Source: Lonicera japonica
Lineage: Eukaryota > Streptophyta > Magnoliopsida > Dipsacales > Caprifoliaceae
DNA length: 64,000 nt
Direction of reading: 5' to 3'
Assembly: GCA_021464415.1 (NCBI GenBank)
Contig: CM038467.1
Span: 46,747,715-46,811,714, forward strand
This document shows, piece after piece, positions 48,815-62,289 of the stretch; the first letter of the stretch is position 1, and the number at the start of each line of letters is the position of its first letter. Position numbers and translations under genes: made by a program. The notes under the pieces are model-generated. The model was not told where the DNA came from, ran no database searches, and saw only the letters and a list, made by a program, of their open reading frames with translations.

Positions 48815-49309
48815 GTACTAGTCCGCCAAAAAAAACACTAAACATGAAGTTCAGCTCATACCGCGTACAAATCTTTTTATATAAAATATACAATGACATC
48901 CAGCTGATATCAACTTGTCAATTAAATTTGGAATGCCATTGTATTATTATCAATATTTATTACTTATAAGCATTCGATTATGTGTATATTGAATGATCCC
49001 TTGATTATGGGATCGTGTAGATTTTCATTGCTTTTTGGCTTTAATTTAGTTCTCATATATGGATTCTAATTACACCTCGTATATAAATATAAGGCTTCTC
49101 TATCAATTTGTGTAAGCTCAACCAATAACTTGGATGGTCGAAGGCCTTAGTACTCTAATGGTCGAAGGCCTTCTAGCGTGTTCAGTAACATATTTCTTGG
49201 ACTGTTGTGGCACTTTTTTTAGCATTTTCTCTTCATCTCTTTCTATATTTAAGATTATATCATGCCCTTATTTTTTCTATAGTTAATATAAATCATGCAA
49301 GCTACATTG

Positions 49310-49440
49310 GATCTAAAATTGATGGTCAATCAAGATTCGGATTATGTAATTTCTATGGTAATTATTAATTATTCAATCTCATGAAAAAGTAAAAAAGCAA
49401 TATGTAACTCATGCAAGCTACTTGTGAGTTCCTTTGGGTT
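49310..49440 (+). pseudogene. Ty1/copia RNase H remnant (copy V)
   Basis: Paralogue of 23077-23190 plus 26804-26823. It reads from GQSRFG through IS-stop-KSKKQY, then the SSAEA coding part is replaced by AACTCATGCAAGCTA, a repeat of nearby upstream text, before CEFLWV. It serves as the empty site for the 3.6-kb element at 23191. Ends at GGGTT, the target of the next element. Confidence 0.55.
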
Positions 49441-52400
49441 TTTTATGCCCTGAATCTCATTATGGAATTTCGATCCCTAAGACCCGATTAATCACGGATG
49501 ACGTCGCTCACAACAGTAGATGTGGTGTAAAATTTATAAGTTAGGAAAAACATTAGCCAATATTACTCATTCTTAAAGTGGTATGAGTAAAAAAATAGAA
49601 TATATCAACATAAACAAAAGAAGGTGTACGTTAGATTTTTACAAAAATTCGGCATGGTCTCCTCTATTTTACGAATAACCAAAACCTGTATAAATGATAC
49701 TCATCAGATCATTTCTCAAACAAATACAATCGTTGAAGAAAAGTTCATTCGTAGTCCAACCATGTTTTAGTAAAGTAGTCAATTAATCTGTACAACTTAT
49801 TTAAAACTCCAAATACAACTTGAGTAGAAAATTCAAAGTAAAATGAATTCTTATAACCAAAATACAGCATGGAAGGAAATACAACCAAGGTATATTCATA
49901 TCAAAAGTAGGCACTAGTTTTATACCATCGTATGATACTTATTGCTTTGTCCATCCATAGGACATGTGTAACTGGTAGTTCAAACTTTTCATAGTTACGT
50001 TCTGTCTATGAGAACAATAATGTAACTAGTTGTAACACCCCGTTCTTCAGTTTCCTTGTAGTTGTCTTCATTCGTTCGTAAATTTCACCTCGGGTGGTGA
50101 AATCTTGTATTGAGGAGCCTCGTAGTATTCTAGCATTCCACATCAGTCATATCAGTCTCCCTACACTCGTGTGAGTGATCGTTTAATGATTCGGATAGTC
50201 CGAATCAATATTGGCTCTTATTGTAAGTTTTAGTCTTACGCGATTTCTTGTTTTTAGCCAACTTTGGGGCAACATAACTTTCTCGTATTTTATCCGATTT
50301 GGCTGCCATTTATTCTTACTTTTAGGCTTTATACCATTCTACAACTTTTATGTTTTTACCAAAAGCAAATTCCTACTTCTCGTTGGTCAAAACAGCGTTC
50401 GAAGTAGGCCGGTTAGTAAAATTTGGCCATTTGGTAGTGCTTCAACATAGCGCTGTCTTCGGAAGATTTCTGGGAATCATCATCCAAAATTTTAGGAGAC
50501 TTCCTTTTAGGAAGTTTTATATCGTTGAATTATCTTTCTGTGGACATAAAGATCACCCCAATCCGAGTTTCGAGTAAGGAGTTATGACTAAAATACCAAC
50601 AGTGGTTAGTGCTGTGAAATAAGCTTTGGCTGAGAGCTCCCAAGATCAATATTGGGAAGTTCAAGATCGATCTTGGAGCCCTGTGTGTCAAATTCTAACC
50701 CCTTTTAACCCTATTTTCTCACCATTTATCACCACAACACACCTAATTCGACCCATACACCCCCTTAACTCCTCAAGAGAGTTCTAGTGAGAGAAAGTGA
50801 GAGATTCATGAGGGTTTTGATGATTTATTGATCATAAACCAAGATTGAGCCCTAAATATACACCCTCATCACTATTCATCATCTTCCCCTTCATGTCACT
50901 ACCATTAGATTAAGGGGGAAGCTAGGACTTTGGGATTGTGGCGCCTACACTTCTCAAAGCACTTCAATTGCAAGGAATATCAGCAATAGAGGTGGGAACT
51001 CTAATATTAAACTTGATTTTCAAACTTTTATATGTTGCATTAGAGATTTCTATTCCAAATGGGTATTCTTCTTAAAACCCTAGGCTTGCTTGCATGCTCA
51101 TGTGGGTTTAGTTTGATTAGTGCCAAATTAGTGGTGTGTATAGGTAAATTACCATACAAACTTGATGTAAGAGTAATTAAATTGATGTTGTGAACCATAA
51201 ACTTGTATCCACACATCATACCCATATGGTAGCTACATGTTTAAACTAGAAATTAGGAATTTTGGGTTTTATGCTTAGAGTACGATTGATTGTGGGTTAT
51301 GGATGGTAAATACACACAAATTTGTCATTAGTTATGAATGTAGAGCATTTTCCTTGTGGTTGGTATTGAAATCCCACAAAGGTGGAATCGCATACAATTG
51401 CCTTTGAATCTAGTACCTTATGTAGGCCATGGTAAGCACTAATTATGAGAATAAAAACTCGGTATGTACTAAAAATGTGATGAACATAAATAGGTGAGGC
51501 ACGAGTCACCTCATCCACAATAATAAGGGGCTACCATGCCATAAGCTTACCGGTTAGGCAAGCATCATTAGAGCCGATTCTTAACTTGATATAATAACCT
51601 GAGAACTTGAATAAGAATCATATGGCTTAGGTTTTAAACACGTGAAGCCTTATATGATGTAACATATACATGATACACCGATGGGCTGTGGAATGGGAAT
51701 AACAATATGACGTTCGGGCCTTGGATAAATGGCCGATAACAATAATTACGATGATGATAAACGAATGATTGTATATTGGCTATATATATGTGTGGGTTTC
51801 CATATGTGTGATGAATTGTGTTATCCTTTTGGTGCATTGTTGATTTACTATTTTGGCCGATGATTAGTGTGGATATTGACTGTAAGGTTGTAGCCTTACC
51901 ATGGAGGGTCGTAGCCCTACCCTATTATTGGGTTAAAACCCCAACTGATTTAGGGTTGGAGCCCTATACAATGTGGTTGGTTGTGATTATATGTGTGAGG
52001 TTTTGTTGATATATTTGCAATTTTCATAATAATAAGGCTGAGGGCACCGGGTTATAAATGCTAGGTCGGGGGCACTAGGCTACAAATGCCAGACTGGAGG
52101 TACCAAGATATAAATACCATTGTATACGTATACATGTACACCATATTAAGGCCGGGGGTACCGAGATATAAATACTAGGCCGGATGTACTAGGATATAAA
52201 TACCAAGCCGGGAGTATCGATACTAGTTATAGCTAGAGTGGAGACACCCAAAGCGAACAAGAGAAAGGGCTACCCAGTACAGTGCGGTAGTAGCCGCCTG
52301 TTGTGTTATCGTATCGATGTATATTTCTTTCCCGAGGATGAGTTTCGTAGTCCTGCATTTTATATCTTCCATGGCTTATGGATTAGATCATGTGGCTCTA

Positions 52401-54957
52401 TCAACAGGATTCTGTGCTTTGGGAAGTAATAGCCTTACACTTAGGTGAAAGATCCTAAGGTAGTTCTATTCTCGGAGGAACATGCTTGTACGGGTGTCCT
52501 TCTTGTTAAGTATTTGGAGTGTTGTGTGTTGTCCCCGGGAAAATGTCTTGCGTGGGTTTATCTCTAAATGAATTACAAGTAAAGACCGAGTCCCTGGGCA
52601 GTTCGCTACTTGGAGGAAACATGATTAACTTAGAGCTTCGGGTCCTTTGGGAACCGATGCTCTAAGCCTAATGAATGCGGGGTGTAAGCTTGAGGCTTTA
52701 TACAAGAGATATGATTGATTGATATTTAATTGCTTATTATTGCTATGGTTGTTGTATCATATCTCTTGCTATTATTATTCGTACTCCTCGCGTGATTCTT
52801 TAGGGATTATGGATGAGTTGATAATGTGGCTCGATTGCGTAATGTACTAATACTCATATTGGAATACCATATGAGGAGTCTTGTGGACGTGAATTAGTAT
52901 TACAAAAAGTAACTTGATGACATGCCAACATCTAAGTTGTAATACTTATTAAGAAGTTTTGTAGACATGTACGAGTTCACGAATTTCATAATATATTATA
53001 ATCCAAGTGAAAAGTAATGAATACCAAGGCATAAAGAAACATAGGAAGCGAATGATATCAGTAAAGTTAAACTCGTAGTTAGATTACCACACTATGCTAT
53101 GAGTTAATGGATACAATCCATATAAGAGATTAAAAGGCAGGAACTAACGTAGTTGGTTCGGGTAGCTTCTGGTTACTAGGATGGGTGTCCTAGTGATTAG
53201 GTTATATGCATGTTGTGGGTGATTTGTATTGCATTACTTCCACTATTAAAAGTATAAACTATGTTTTATTACAATGCACGCGCATGTTCCTTCCAATGTG
53301 TATTTTCTTAATAAAACTTATATAGTTCCCATTGAGCCCAGATTTGGCTCATCCCGTCTTCTAAACAGTTTTGCCGGATGGGCTTCGGGAATTGGAGTGT
53401 GGTACTCGCTTATAGAGCCTCTAATGTCCAGGTTGTGTTTAGTCCTTTGGAAAAAGGACTATGTAGTATTATCATTGTCGATTTTGGTTTAAAAGTGTTG
53501 TATTCAAACTTCTTTTATGAATTGGACTTTGAACTTGATTTTGATGTATAAATGGCTTTCATAGCAAGTGTATATGAATGTTTTCAATATGTGAAGTGAA
53601 TTCTAAAATGTGAATGATTGTGGATATGTTGTATGAATTTGGTTTTAAACCTTACATGTTGGTTTGTCATTTAAACGAACTCCACATGCTGAAATTTTAT
53701 AAAACATGATTTTATTCGAATCATATTTTATTTAAGAAAAAGTTTTTAAAAGTTGTGATTTTTCTATTTTAAACCCGGTGTCGCGCACAGCACCCGTGAT
53801 TAATCAGGTCCCGGAGGTGGAAATCTTATAACGGAATTCGGGATGTCACACTGGTAATTCAAAATTGTCCTAATTATGTTCCTTCCCAAGAACAACAGTA
53901 ATATGGCTACCATAGCCAAGTCTCCCATATGACGTAATGGATCAACTAGGTATAATTATCTACTGTGCACAGCCTGGGTCCCATAGACAAGTCCTCCCAA
54001 AGAACACCTAGCGACAAGCCTTCCATAGGCTAATGTACAATGATAATCATATCTAAGCAATTAAAGTGTCATATCCAACTGGCATGACTATAATGCCTGA
54101 AAAAGGTAAAGCCGTAAATAAATCTCAAACCCATAATGAGATATAAAAACTAGTAATAATCTCATCCATAAGGAAAAATATAACAACCTTCCATAGGTTT
54201 GGAAATCCCATCAAATAGCAAAGTAGTGGTAAAGTTCAATAATTTACGAAAAAAATATTAAGCAAATCGTTAGTGTTCATGTTTTCAATATGTCATTACC
54301 ATATGACATCTAAAGCAAATCTCAACAAATATCATTTCATAAGTTCTTACCCAATTTACAAGATACACCCACAATTGTTACTTTTTACAAACATATGCGT
54401 ATGTATCCGTAATTTAGAAAAGTGTGGGTTTAAGCCATTTTTTACCAATCATGTGTAATATCCATACGGTAGTCATATATATGTTTTTGGAAACCAATTA
54501 CATCTAAAAACCCACATCAAATCCATCTATAATGGTGTACAACTTGTATTACAAAACTATTTACACTATGGTGGGTTTTAGGTCTAAGTATAAGAAACTA
54601 TAACATGCAAGTGGGGATTTTGGCTTGATTATGAAATTGAGGTTGTATTAAGTGTTTATACATCAAAAGAAATCATATATTGTAACCCCAAACCCATGCA
54701 GGCAAGCCAATCACTATCCATAACAAAATTCCCAATTTATTAGCGATAAGAACATGTAACAAGCAATACTTTGAAAAATAAATTTAATACTAGTCTTCCC
54801 ACCTCAATTTGAAGCTTTAACAAAAGTTTGAGAAGATTTATGATGATCTACATGGCTGCAATTTACACTACTCCAAGAATCCCTAAGTTCCTCAAAGTGA
54901 ATAAGATGAAGAAGATGAAGAACAATTGTGATTCTTGCTCAATCTTGAACCCAAGGT
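49441..54957 (+). mobile_element. LTR-like element paralogous to 26824-31864, truncated and interrupted
   Basis: Starts TTTTATGCCCTGAATCTC after GGGTT. 49441-50030 matches 26824-27746 with an internal deletion of about 340 bp at AAAGTAAA (near 49840). 53851-54957 matches 27747-28825. The rest of the element is missing. The middle is occupied by the 3820-bp insertion at 50031. Confidence 0.7.
50031..53850 (-). mobile_element. Large LTR-like element, 3820 bp, reverse orientation, TSD CTAGT/CTGGT
   Basis: Starts TGTAACACCCCGTTCTTC and ends AATTCGGGATGTCACA. Its reverse complement is colinear with 23191-26798, including the minisatellite (about 52036-52215) and the GAGTCCCTGGGCAGTTCG region. Flanks CTAGT (50026-50030) and CTGGT (53851-53855) differ at one base. 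The uninterrupted site at 27731-27750 reads AATGCAACTGATAGT. Frames such as 50211-50450 have no recognisable domain. Best read as a solo LTR. Confidence 0.75.
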
Positions 54958-56002
54958 TAGACAATAGATACGAGTGTGAGAATACTCGCCGATAATTTAG
55001 AGAGTTGCCTTGATCATAATGAACATAAATTACTAATAATTATAGTGATAATTATAGCTAACGGATAGCTTAGTGGGATACACCGTAGCATAATGATATG
55101 AAATAACGGTAAGAGGTAAAGCCTATTAGTCGGCCAAGCATGGACATTCATAATGAACAAATCACAAAGAGGAAACGATAAATGCTTGGCTATTAGTAAA
55201 CGACTTTGGGTATATGTGTGGGATAGCATGAGGTTGGTCCAGCATATTTTAGAACCCTCCCAATATAGTATGGCGAACCATAGGAAGCTACTATTTGTGA
55301 AGAGACGGTTTCACACCAATGATCCATTAGTGACTAAGGAATGTGTAGAGATCCATTCCATGGAAAGTCTAGAGACGAGAGCAATCGATTGGGTAGTTGG
55401 CTTCCGGTGGCTAGGATAAGAATCCTAGTGGGGTTCGACATACACGGGTGTGTGGGTTGCATAGCATTGCATTGTTTTCAAACTATTATATTAAAGTAAA
55501 GTATTTTCTATATAAAAACTCTATAGTTCCTACGATTTGGCTTATCCTTTTTTTAAATAGTTTTGTAGGTAGGCTTCGGGGCAGGAGCGTGGAGTCCATT
55601 TAGAAGCCTCTAATTTCCTTAGACCTCTGTAGTCCTTAGATAAAGAACTAAGTTATATAATTGTGGGCTTTTGTTGTATTGTAAATGAACTATGACTTTG
55701 ATAAGCGATATGTATTGTAAACTTGTGTAAATGGTTTTATTAGTGGAGTGGATTTAAATGTGGATTGGTTTGTGTTGTTTTTGGTATGAAAACGGTTTTA
55801 AACTTAATAGGGTGGATTGTTGTGTAAACAAACTCCACATGTTGAAATTTTTTGAAACGGGATTTTTAAATAGATCACACTTTATCTAAGAATATTTTTA
55901 AAAGTCATGATCTTATTATTTTAAACCCTTCGTCGCGCACGACACCCGTGATTAACCAGGTCTTGGAGGTGAAAATCTCATAATGGGATTTGGGGTGTCA
56001 CA
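54958..56002 (-). mobile_element. Truncated LTR-like element at the inversion boundary
   Basis: Ends CGCGCACGACACCCGTGATTAACC...GGGATTTGGGGTGTCACA, the reverse-oriented terminus of the same super-family as 50031-53850. It includes CTCCACATGTTGAAATTTT near 55832, shared with 53680. The other end is missing. To its right, CAATGCGCCCC begins the inverted copy VI. Confidence 0.65.
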
Positions 56003-56359
56003 CAATGCGCCCCATATTTATGTTATATATACTCGGAGATACAAAGTCAGAAAAATCCATATCTCAATGCATTTAATTTTCAGAACTAATGCACATATAT
56101 TTGTATTTCTTGTTATTCCTCGTTATTGATTTTCTCTGTTATACCAAAAGGAAAATATGAAAAAACCTCGGCATGAACTTTTTGTCTACGAGGAGGACTG
56201 TTAATTTAAACCTCGTTGTAGATTAGGTAGTAAGATCCAATGGCTTGCAAAAGATTTAGGGATTTTTCTTATCATATTAGTCTTGGTTTTAATTCTAGTA
56301 AAAGTGTGTTCTTTTTGTTTTTACTTATTAGTACACAATTTTGAACCCCGTTTCCATAG

Positions 56360-59300
56360 GTTGAGCTCTTAATCCTGCAGTTGCGGTTTCTTGATAATGA
56401 AGGTGATCAAGCTAAACTTTGGGAATTGTCAAGGGTTTTTGTCGATACCCGCATAGAGGAAACCACATGTGAGGTTCGTTATTAACTTCTTTTAGCTCCT
56501 TAATTTGGATTGGAACTTACTCATAATAGAGAACTATTTGACTTTGCCCCGTGATCTTAATGTGAAAATAGACATTTAAGTTTCCATAATTGTAATCCTT
56601 TGACTTAAGCCCCCATTTTTACTTATTTCATTGGGATTTACCTTGCTTGCAAGGGCAAACTCTAATAATTATAAGAAAGGAGGGTAAGTCTAATTGTGCA
56701 TATAAAATGGGGGAAAAAGTCAAAAAAGCCCTTCAATGTTTCAAGCATTTTCCCGTTTAAGTTTTAATGAGGTTAAAGAGGAATTACGTAAAAAGGTTTG
56801 TTGGCGAATATTAATGAGATATTTGGACTGTAGAAAACTATTTATATTAATGTTATAGTACTTCTAGAACTAATAACATACTCGAATTTTCACCGTTAGA
56901 GAGTTAAAGACATCTATCCAGATGCTAGTGTAGCTATACTTTTGAAATAAACGGAAAGATGCCACTTTAGGATTTTCCAGGTAAATAAATTCATACGATT
57001 CGAAGGATATGCATTACTTGTTATAGCAGTAGGAGTTTTAACTGAAAGTATAGAACATTATACGATGATTATAGTATTTTATGAATGTAAATATTTGTAC
57101 GAACCGACTCTTCTATGACTTTATGGTCAACCTAGTGATAGAAAGCCCATGGAGGGTGAAGATGAGATTATAGTTATGGTTGTTCCTGATTATCAGATGT
57201 TTGAATATGTGGAGCGAATTGCATCTAATCTCTTGGATGATCATGTACGTACTTGACCTCAGGGGAGTTAAGGTCAATCTGAAAACTGACCGAATGGACC
57301 GAATCGGTCTAGACTGAACTGTAAAACCCTAAACTGAAAAAAAAACAGAAAATAGGAAAACTAAACCAAAACCGAATAGTTTGGTTTGGGTTCGGTACTA
57401 GCTAGTCCAAAATCGAACCAACCCGAGTTATGTATAAGAAAATGAAAGATGTTAATATATACTCTAAGGGTACCAATTAAGTATATTAAGATACAAAAGG
57501 GGGGGACTTTTATAAGAATATGTTCTTTATTAACTACATGTTGTGATCCTCATAAAAAAAAGTTATTAATGTGTTTCCTAATTATTAAGACTGGTCATGT
57601 TTCAAAAATAGTTGTATCAGGGACCATTGAAATGGAGGTAACTAAGAACATGCATTTGATGGGTTGACTTGAGTGGAAATAAATCTTGCTGTACTTGGAA
57701 AAAGAAAACCATAAGTAATTGTTCTTAAAAAAATGAATCATTGTTCACGTGAGACGTAAATGGAGTTGATGATTAAACAAATTTAAGAATTCAAAACTCA
57801 TCATTGCTTTTAGACATTTAAGGCTAACAAAATTTGGTTATTGCTTTATTAGGTTTATAATTAAAAATATTATGTCATTAAGAACATAGCAAAAGAAAAT
57901 GCCATTATGAGCATACCAAAAAAGGACTAATTGGTTTATGGCGGATAATTCAAACTTTGTTGAAGGACTATATATAGGACTATGTAGTGAACCAATGGCC
58001 ATGGCCTTCTCTTAAAACATATTACTTAAATTCAATTAAAGAAAATTAATTTGATTGAAGAACAACACTTGAGGCCTATCTTTCCTTTGAAAAACATATG
58101 GCTACAATCAGATCGTGTTCATGGCATTTCATGAATCAAGTATTTCTTTTACCTTGCTTTTTTGATGAAATGTCATGAACAACGATTAGTTTGTACGATA
58201 TTAAGGTGATGGAATAAATTTCTGAACAACATGTGGGGCCCATCTCTCCCTTGTAAAACAAATGGCTACATTCTCATCGTGTTCATGGCATTTTATGAAT
58301 CAAATATTTCTTTTACCTTGCTTTTTTGATGAAATGCCATGAACAATGATTAGTTTGTAGGATATTTATGTGATAGAAGAAAGTTTATGTGATTTTGGGG
58401 CCCATCTCTCCCGTGTAAAACATATGGCTACAATCTGATCATGTTCATGGCATTTCATCAATCAAGTACAGTTTTTACCTTACTCTTTTGATGAAATGTC
58501 ATGAACAATGATTAGTTTGTAGGATATTTAGGTGATAGAAGAAAGTTTATGTGATTGAAGAACAACATTGTGCTTGTAAAACAAATGGCTACAATTTGAT
58601 GGTGTTCATGGCATTTCATGAATAAAGTATTTATTTTCCCTTAATTTTTTAATGAAATGTAATGAACAACGATTAGCTTGTTTGATATTTAGTTGACTGC
58701 CGAAGTGGAATATTGTATCTGGCCATAGTTTGAAAAAAGGGTACATTGATTTGACTTGTGATGATGGTATGTCATATAAATTGATTATCTGTTACAATAT
58801 ATTTTTAATTAAATACCGTTAATTTTTATCAGTTCGTAATCAATTTTAAGTAAATTTAATGAGAGAAAGGACGATTTATATCTACCCGGACCTTGTTCAT
58901 GCCATTTCATCACTACTTATTACATCTTTATAACGTTGACGAAATTTTGTGAGCAACAATTAGCTTGTAGGAAAGCTCTAGAGTTATTTATTTCTTGTGT
59001 TGGGTTATTTATTCTACTTTTTTTTAAGAGGGGGGGATTTGGATTTTGTCTGATAACCCTCTAATGTCTAAAGGGTTTTTGAGTGCCATGTATTGGTACG
59101 AGAACATAGGTTCTTCTTCCTTTCGGGAGTTCAATTAGGCAGAATTTTTTTTTGTCTCTTTGCGTGGATAGGTAAGAGAGGGTTCAGGTTTTTTTTGAAG
59201 CAAACCCTTCTTTGGGATAGGTTCTGGTTTGGCCAAGCCATTGTCCTCCTTAGGTGGTGGTAGTTTTTGGTTTGCATGTGTGGGCGGATTGTAAATACTA

Positions 59301-59993
59301 GCTCCCATGCATCCTTTTTGGTCTCCGAAGATGCATTTTTTTAACATTGTTTCTTTAAAGAAACTGCATGATCCATTGTTACTAATTCTATTTCAAAAAA
59401 CATACAACTATTGCAGGACTTTCACGTACAATAGTTTACTCGATGAGACCTCTGCCATTTGACACTGTGTTTAAATGTTATCCAGGGTAAGTTTAAAATC
59501 CTGCTGAATCATATTATGAGGTCTTTTTTTGCAATGTTATTTTAAGTTTCATTATAGATTAGGGCCTTTTCTTTGTTTTTGCCTACCCTTAATCCAAATC
59601 TTCAAATTTAGATTTACCATGCAGTTTTTGTAATCATTTACTCAGTCAATTGTTGAAGAGCCCTCAAATGTGCTTTTAGGTCCTCTTTCTGTTTATGTTG
59701 CTCAAAGCCTCGAACCCTTTTAACCAAAACAAAAAGGGAAACTGTTTGATGATTTTTTTTCTTGTTCTATAATTATTTGCAATACTTAAAGTGATTTGTT
59801 ATAGTTTATCCACTAATTTAACTTTTTTAGGGCATATTTTCCTAGTTCATATAACGATTTTGTATCTTGTTCACTTTTTTTTTAATGATCATTGAACACA
59901 TCATGGAAGGTGTTTGATGATGATAAGGACAGACCGAACATATATCTTCTAGCCAAGGAACTAATAAGCCGTCGTGATGTGGAAGCCCTTGAG
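56360..59993 (+). pseudogene. DUF1995 (adenylate kinase 5-like) pseudogene, copy VI
   Basis: The only plus-strand copy, so the exon order can be read directly. Exon A 56360-56473 (CATAG acceptor, open 38 codons, FLDNEGDQAKLWELSRVF). Exon B 56900-56980 carries a 2-bp loss after ILLK that shifts the frame. Exon C 57131-57244 is open (IIVMVVPDYQMFEYVERI), followed by GTACGT, but its acceptor is AA. The 174-bp array is at 57990-58710. Exon D 59417-59486 (GCAG acceptor, GTAAG donor). Exon E 59900-59993 is open (WKVFDDDKDRPNIYLLAKEL), followed by GTAATG. Five homologous exons in the right order, with splice signals at most edges, make the gene origin clear; the frameshift and lost sites make it a pseudogene. 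Confidence 0.68.
57990..58710. repeat. 174-bp tandem repeat array, intron block of copy VI (inverted)
   Basis: About four units as reverse complement (GGGGCCCATCTCTCCCTTGTAAAACA...GTTCATGGCATTTCATGAATC). Same intron position as in copies IV and V. Confidence 0.85.
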
Positions 59994-60014
59994 GTAATGA
60001 GTTGCTCCCAAGTA

Positions 60015-60170
60015 CTCCTTCCGTCTTAAATTAAGAATTCAATTTCTTTTTCATAAGATAATCAATGCAATAAATATCATCGGAGTAACCATTGGTTACG
60101 CTGTAAATTAAATTTTACCATTGGAAGTGGAAAAGCAAAATATGGACTATCTTCTTTGGGATGGAGAGGG
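60015..60170. mobile_element. Stowaway-like MITE (copy VI)
   Basis: CTCCTTCCGTCTTAAATTAAG at the left and CTTTGGGATGGAGAGGG at the right, TA on both sides. Inverted counterpart of 8909-9061. Confidence 0.62.
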
Positions 60171-62289
60171 TATTTTACCTATCTCACTAAGAGCATCCAC
60201 GCCAGTTGAAATTTGTAAGATGAGAAGGATAAACATGTTGTATTTTTGTTTTATATTAGGCCAAGAATAAAGTTAGGTTTGGCAAGATTCATTAGCATAC
60301 GAACAACTATTACCGTTTGGGACTTAAACATACTTCAAATGTATATCAGTTGGACAATTTTTTACTACTCACCATACAAATTTAACACTGCTATGGATGA
60401 TCTAAGTCATTGATATAAAGCATATGTGGGCACTTCATTATATATATTATGCTCCCTCCATCTCAAATTAAGGATCCCCCCTTCCATTTTGGGGCATCTC
60501 AATTAAGAGTCCAATTTAGATTTTTTACTATTTGTTTATTTTTATTTTTGGCTTACTGGCCAGGTGTCGTTGGTAGGGTGGGTGGGTTACGGTTAAGTGC
60601 GTCATTGCTAATCACTGAATGGAGAACAAAACCTTTGGAATTTTTTTAATTTGTTTAGTTGAGTTAACCTCTAAATCCAGGTTGTTCCTTAAACTTTCTT
60701 TGACTCTTAGTGCTACTTTTGTTCAAGTTTTGGTTTGTTCCTAGAATCCTAAATTGGAAAATTCACTGTAGAAGTCTATTATAATTCATGTCTAGGGTTA
60801 AATCATAAGTTGATGAGGTTCAAACTTTCCATGCCAAATTACCATTTTGGATTGCTGGAGTGAACAAACACTTGAACCAAAGAAGTACTGAAGGCTAAAA
60901 ATACATAGTTTTCAGACAATTTTATCATTGTTTTAATATACATTAATATCTTAGTAAGAAAAAGAACAAGGACAAATATGAAATTACCTAAAATAATTGG
61001 TCGAAAATTTTAATCGTATTACACATTAATAGGTGCAAACGAAACTATCAATATAAATTCTTAGTGAGATTTAGTTTCTCTAGCAATCAGGTTCAACTTG
61101 CACTTGTCCAAGATGTAATTTTCTTTTACTCCTACAAGTAAATTAGCTTAATTCTATAACTCGGACCGTTAAAAACAGAAATTTGTGCAAATGTTTCCCC
61201 TTTCAATCATTTGCAGGTAATATTCGAAGGTGTTGAAGAGAATTCGGAAGAGGGGTCGGGCCATCATTTTTCAGTCAAGCGGCAAGCATCTTATCTTCGC
61301 TGAATAGATTCATGAAACTCATTTCAAAATGAAATTTGTATTATATTTATGTGTATATTTCACAGGTTGGAAAAATTGTATCTCAATGTATCCCAAGGAA
61401 AAAAGAAAAGAAAAGGAAGGGAATGTGTATCTCAAAGTCAATAGAACTTTGTTTTGGATACTTTGACAATACAATTGAATCTTATTTCAAAATGTATTAG
61501 CATGTGTATTACAGAGTGTATTATGAATAAGTAATATTGGATCAGCCACAATAGGGAAATGCTAATGTTGAAGCAATGTTGGCGTTTGTCAGAAAATTAT
61601 GCCAATTTTATTGATAACATATAATCACTCAATCCATTGTTTGCTGTGTCAAAATCAAAAGTACTTTGGCATTAGCATTTGCTACTGCTATATAATCTTG
61701 TTATTAACATTAAAACAAAAAGGGATTGTGGGAAATGTGAGTCAAGTGCCTAGGTAACAATTTATTCTGCGCGAAGAATAGGGCAAATTCATTAGTGGCC
61801 CACTTTAGATCCACAAGGGACGATCCATGCGTGAAAAGCCCTCTAGGAGTTCCCCACGTCGCCTCTTCCCCATAGACGGTCTGAGCTGTAGTTAGTCAAC
61901 TATGTTCGGTCCTATACCTGAGATGTTATAGTTGGCCGAACTACATCGGATCCCATACGTGGCACAGTTATTGCTTTGATACCATTCATGCCAATGGGTA
62001 CAAAACTGGTTTCAAAAACTAGGTTGGAACTAAAAACTCAAATGATGACATGTAATCACTGCATTGGTTAATGAGTGAAGTGATAAGAGTGTGAATCTCA
62101 CACACTAACCAATGAACTATTAATTTAAGTCGGGATAATATTCACAAATGTTTATCCATGTACGCATGTGCATGTTTTGTGGGTATAGCTTGCTTTAGCA
62201 AGGTACAGGGAAACTGCATAAATATAAAAATTTAGAAAGGAGACATAGTGGTTTCCAGCTGATTACTTAAATTCAATTGAAGAAAATTC
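60171..62289. repeat. Copy VI, non-coding part
   Basis: Reverse complement of 35700-37850. Has the hairpin near 62060-62115 and a single MITE-like end CTCCCTCCATCTCAAATTAAGG at 60452. A frame at 60449-60649 is also open in copy IV (37416-37772 region), but only because the copies are alike. No gene seen. Confidence 0.65.

Larger units (their letters stand above)
41767..54957. repeat. Repeated locus, copy V, extending into an L-type element
   Basis: Starts with text equivalent to 33831, runs through a complete locus to 48540, and continues as the paralogue of 22260-28825, including the copia remnant and the left part of the 26824-type element. It lacks the Cassandra, the copia solo LTR and the 3.6-kb element, but has a private 3.8-kb insertion. 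It ends at 54957, where it meets a truncated reverse element. Confidence 0.8.

Noticed and set aside
55153..55419. 88-codon plus-strand frame
   Set aside because: Lies within the truncated reverse LTR-like element; no domain and no supporting paralogue.
57131..57256. Exon C read as a C-terminal exon ending ...DDHVRT-stop
   Set aside because: The final bases GTACGTACTTG fit a splice donor, and homologous exons D and E follow downstream, so the stop lies in the intron.
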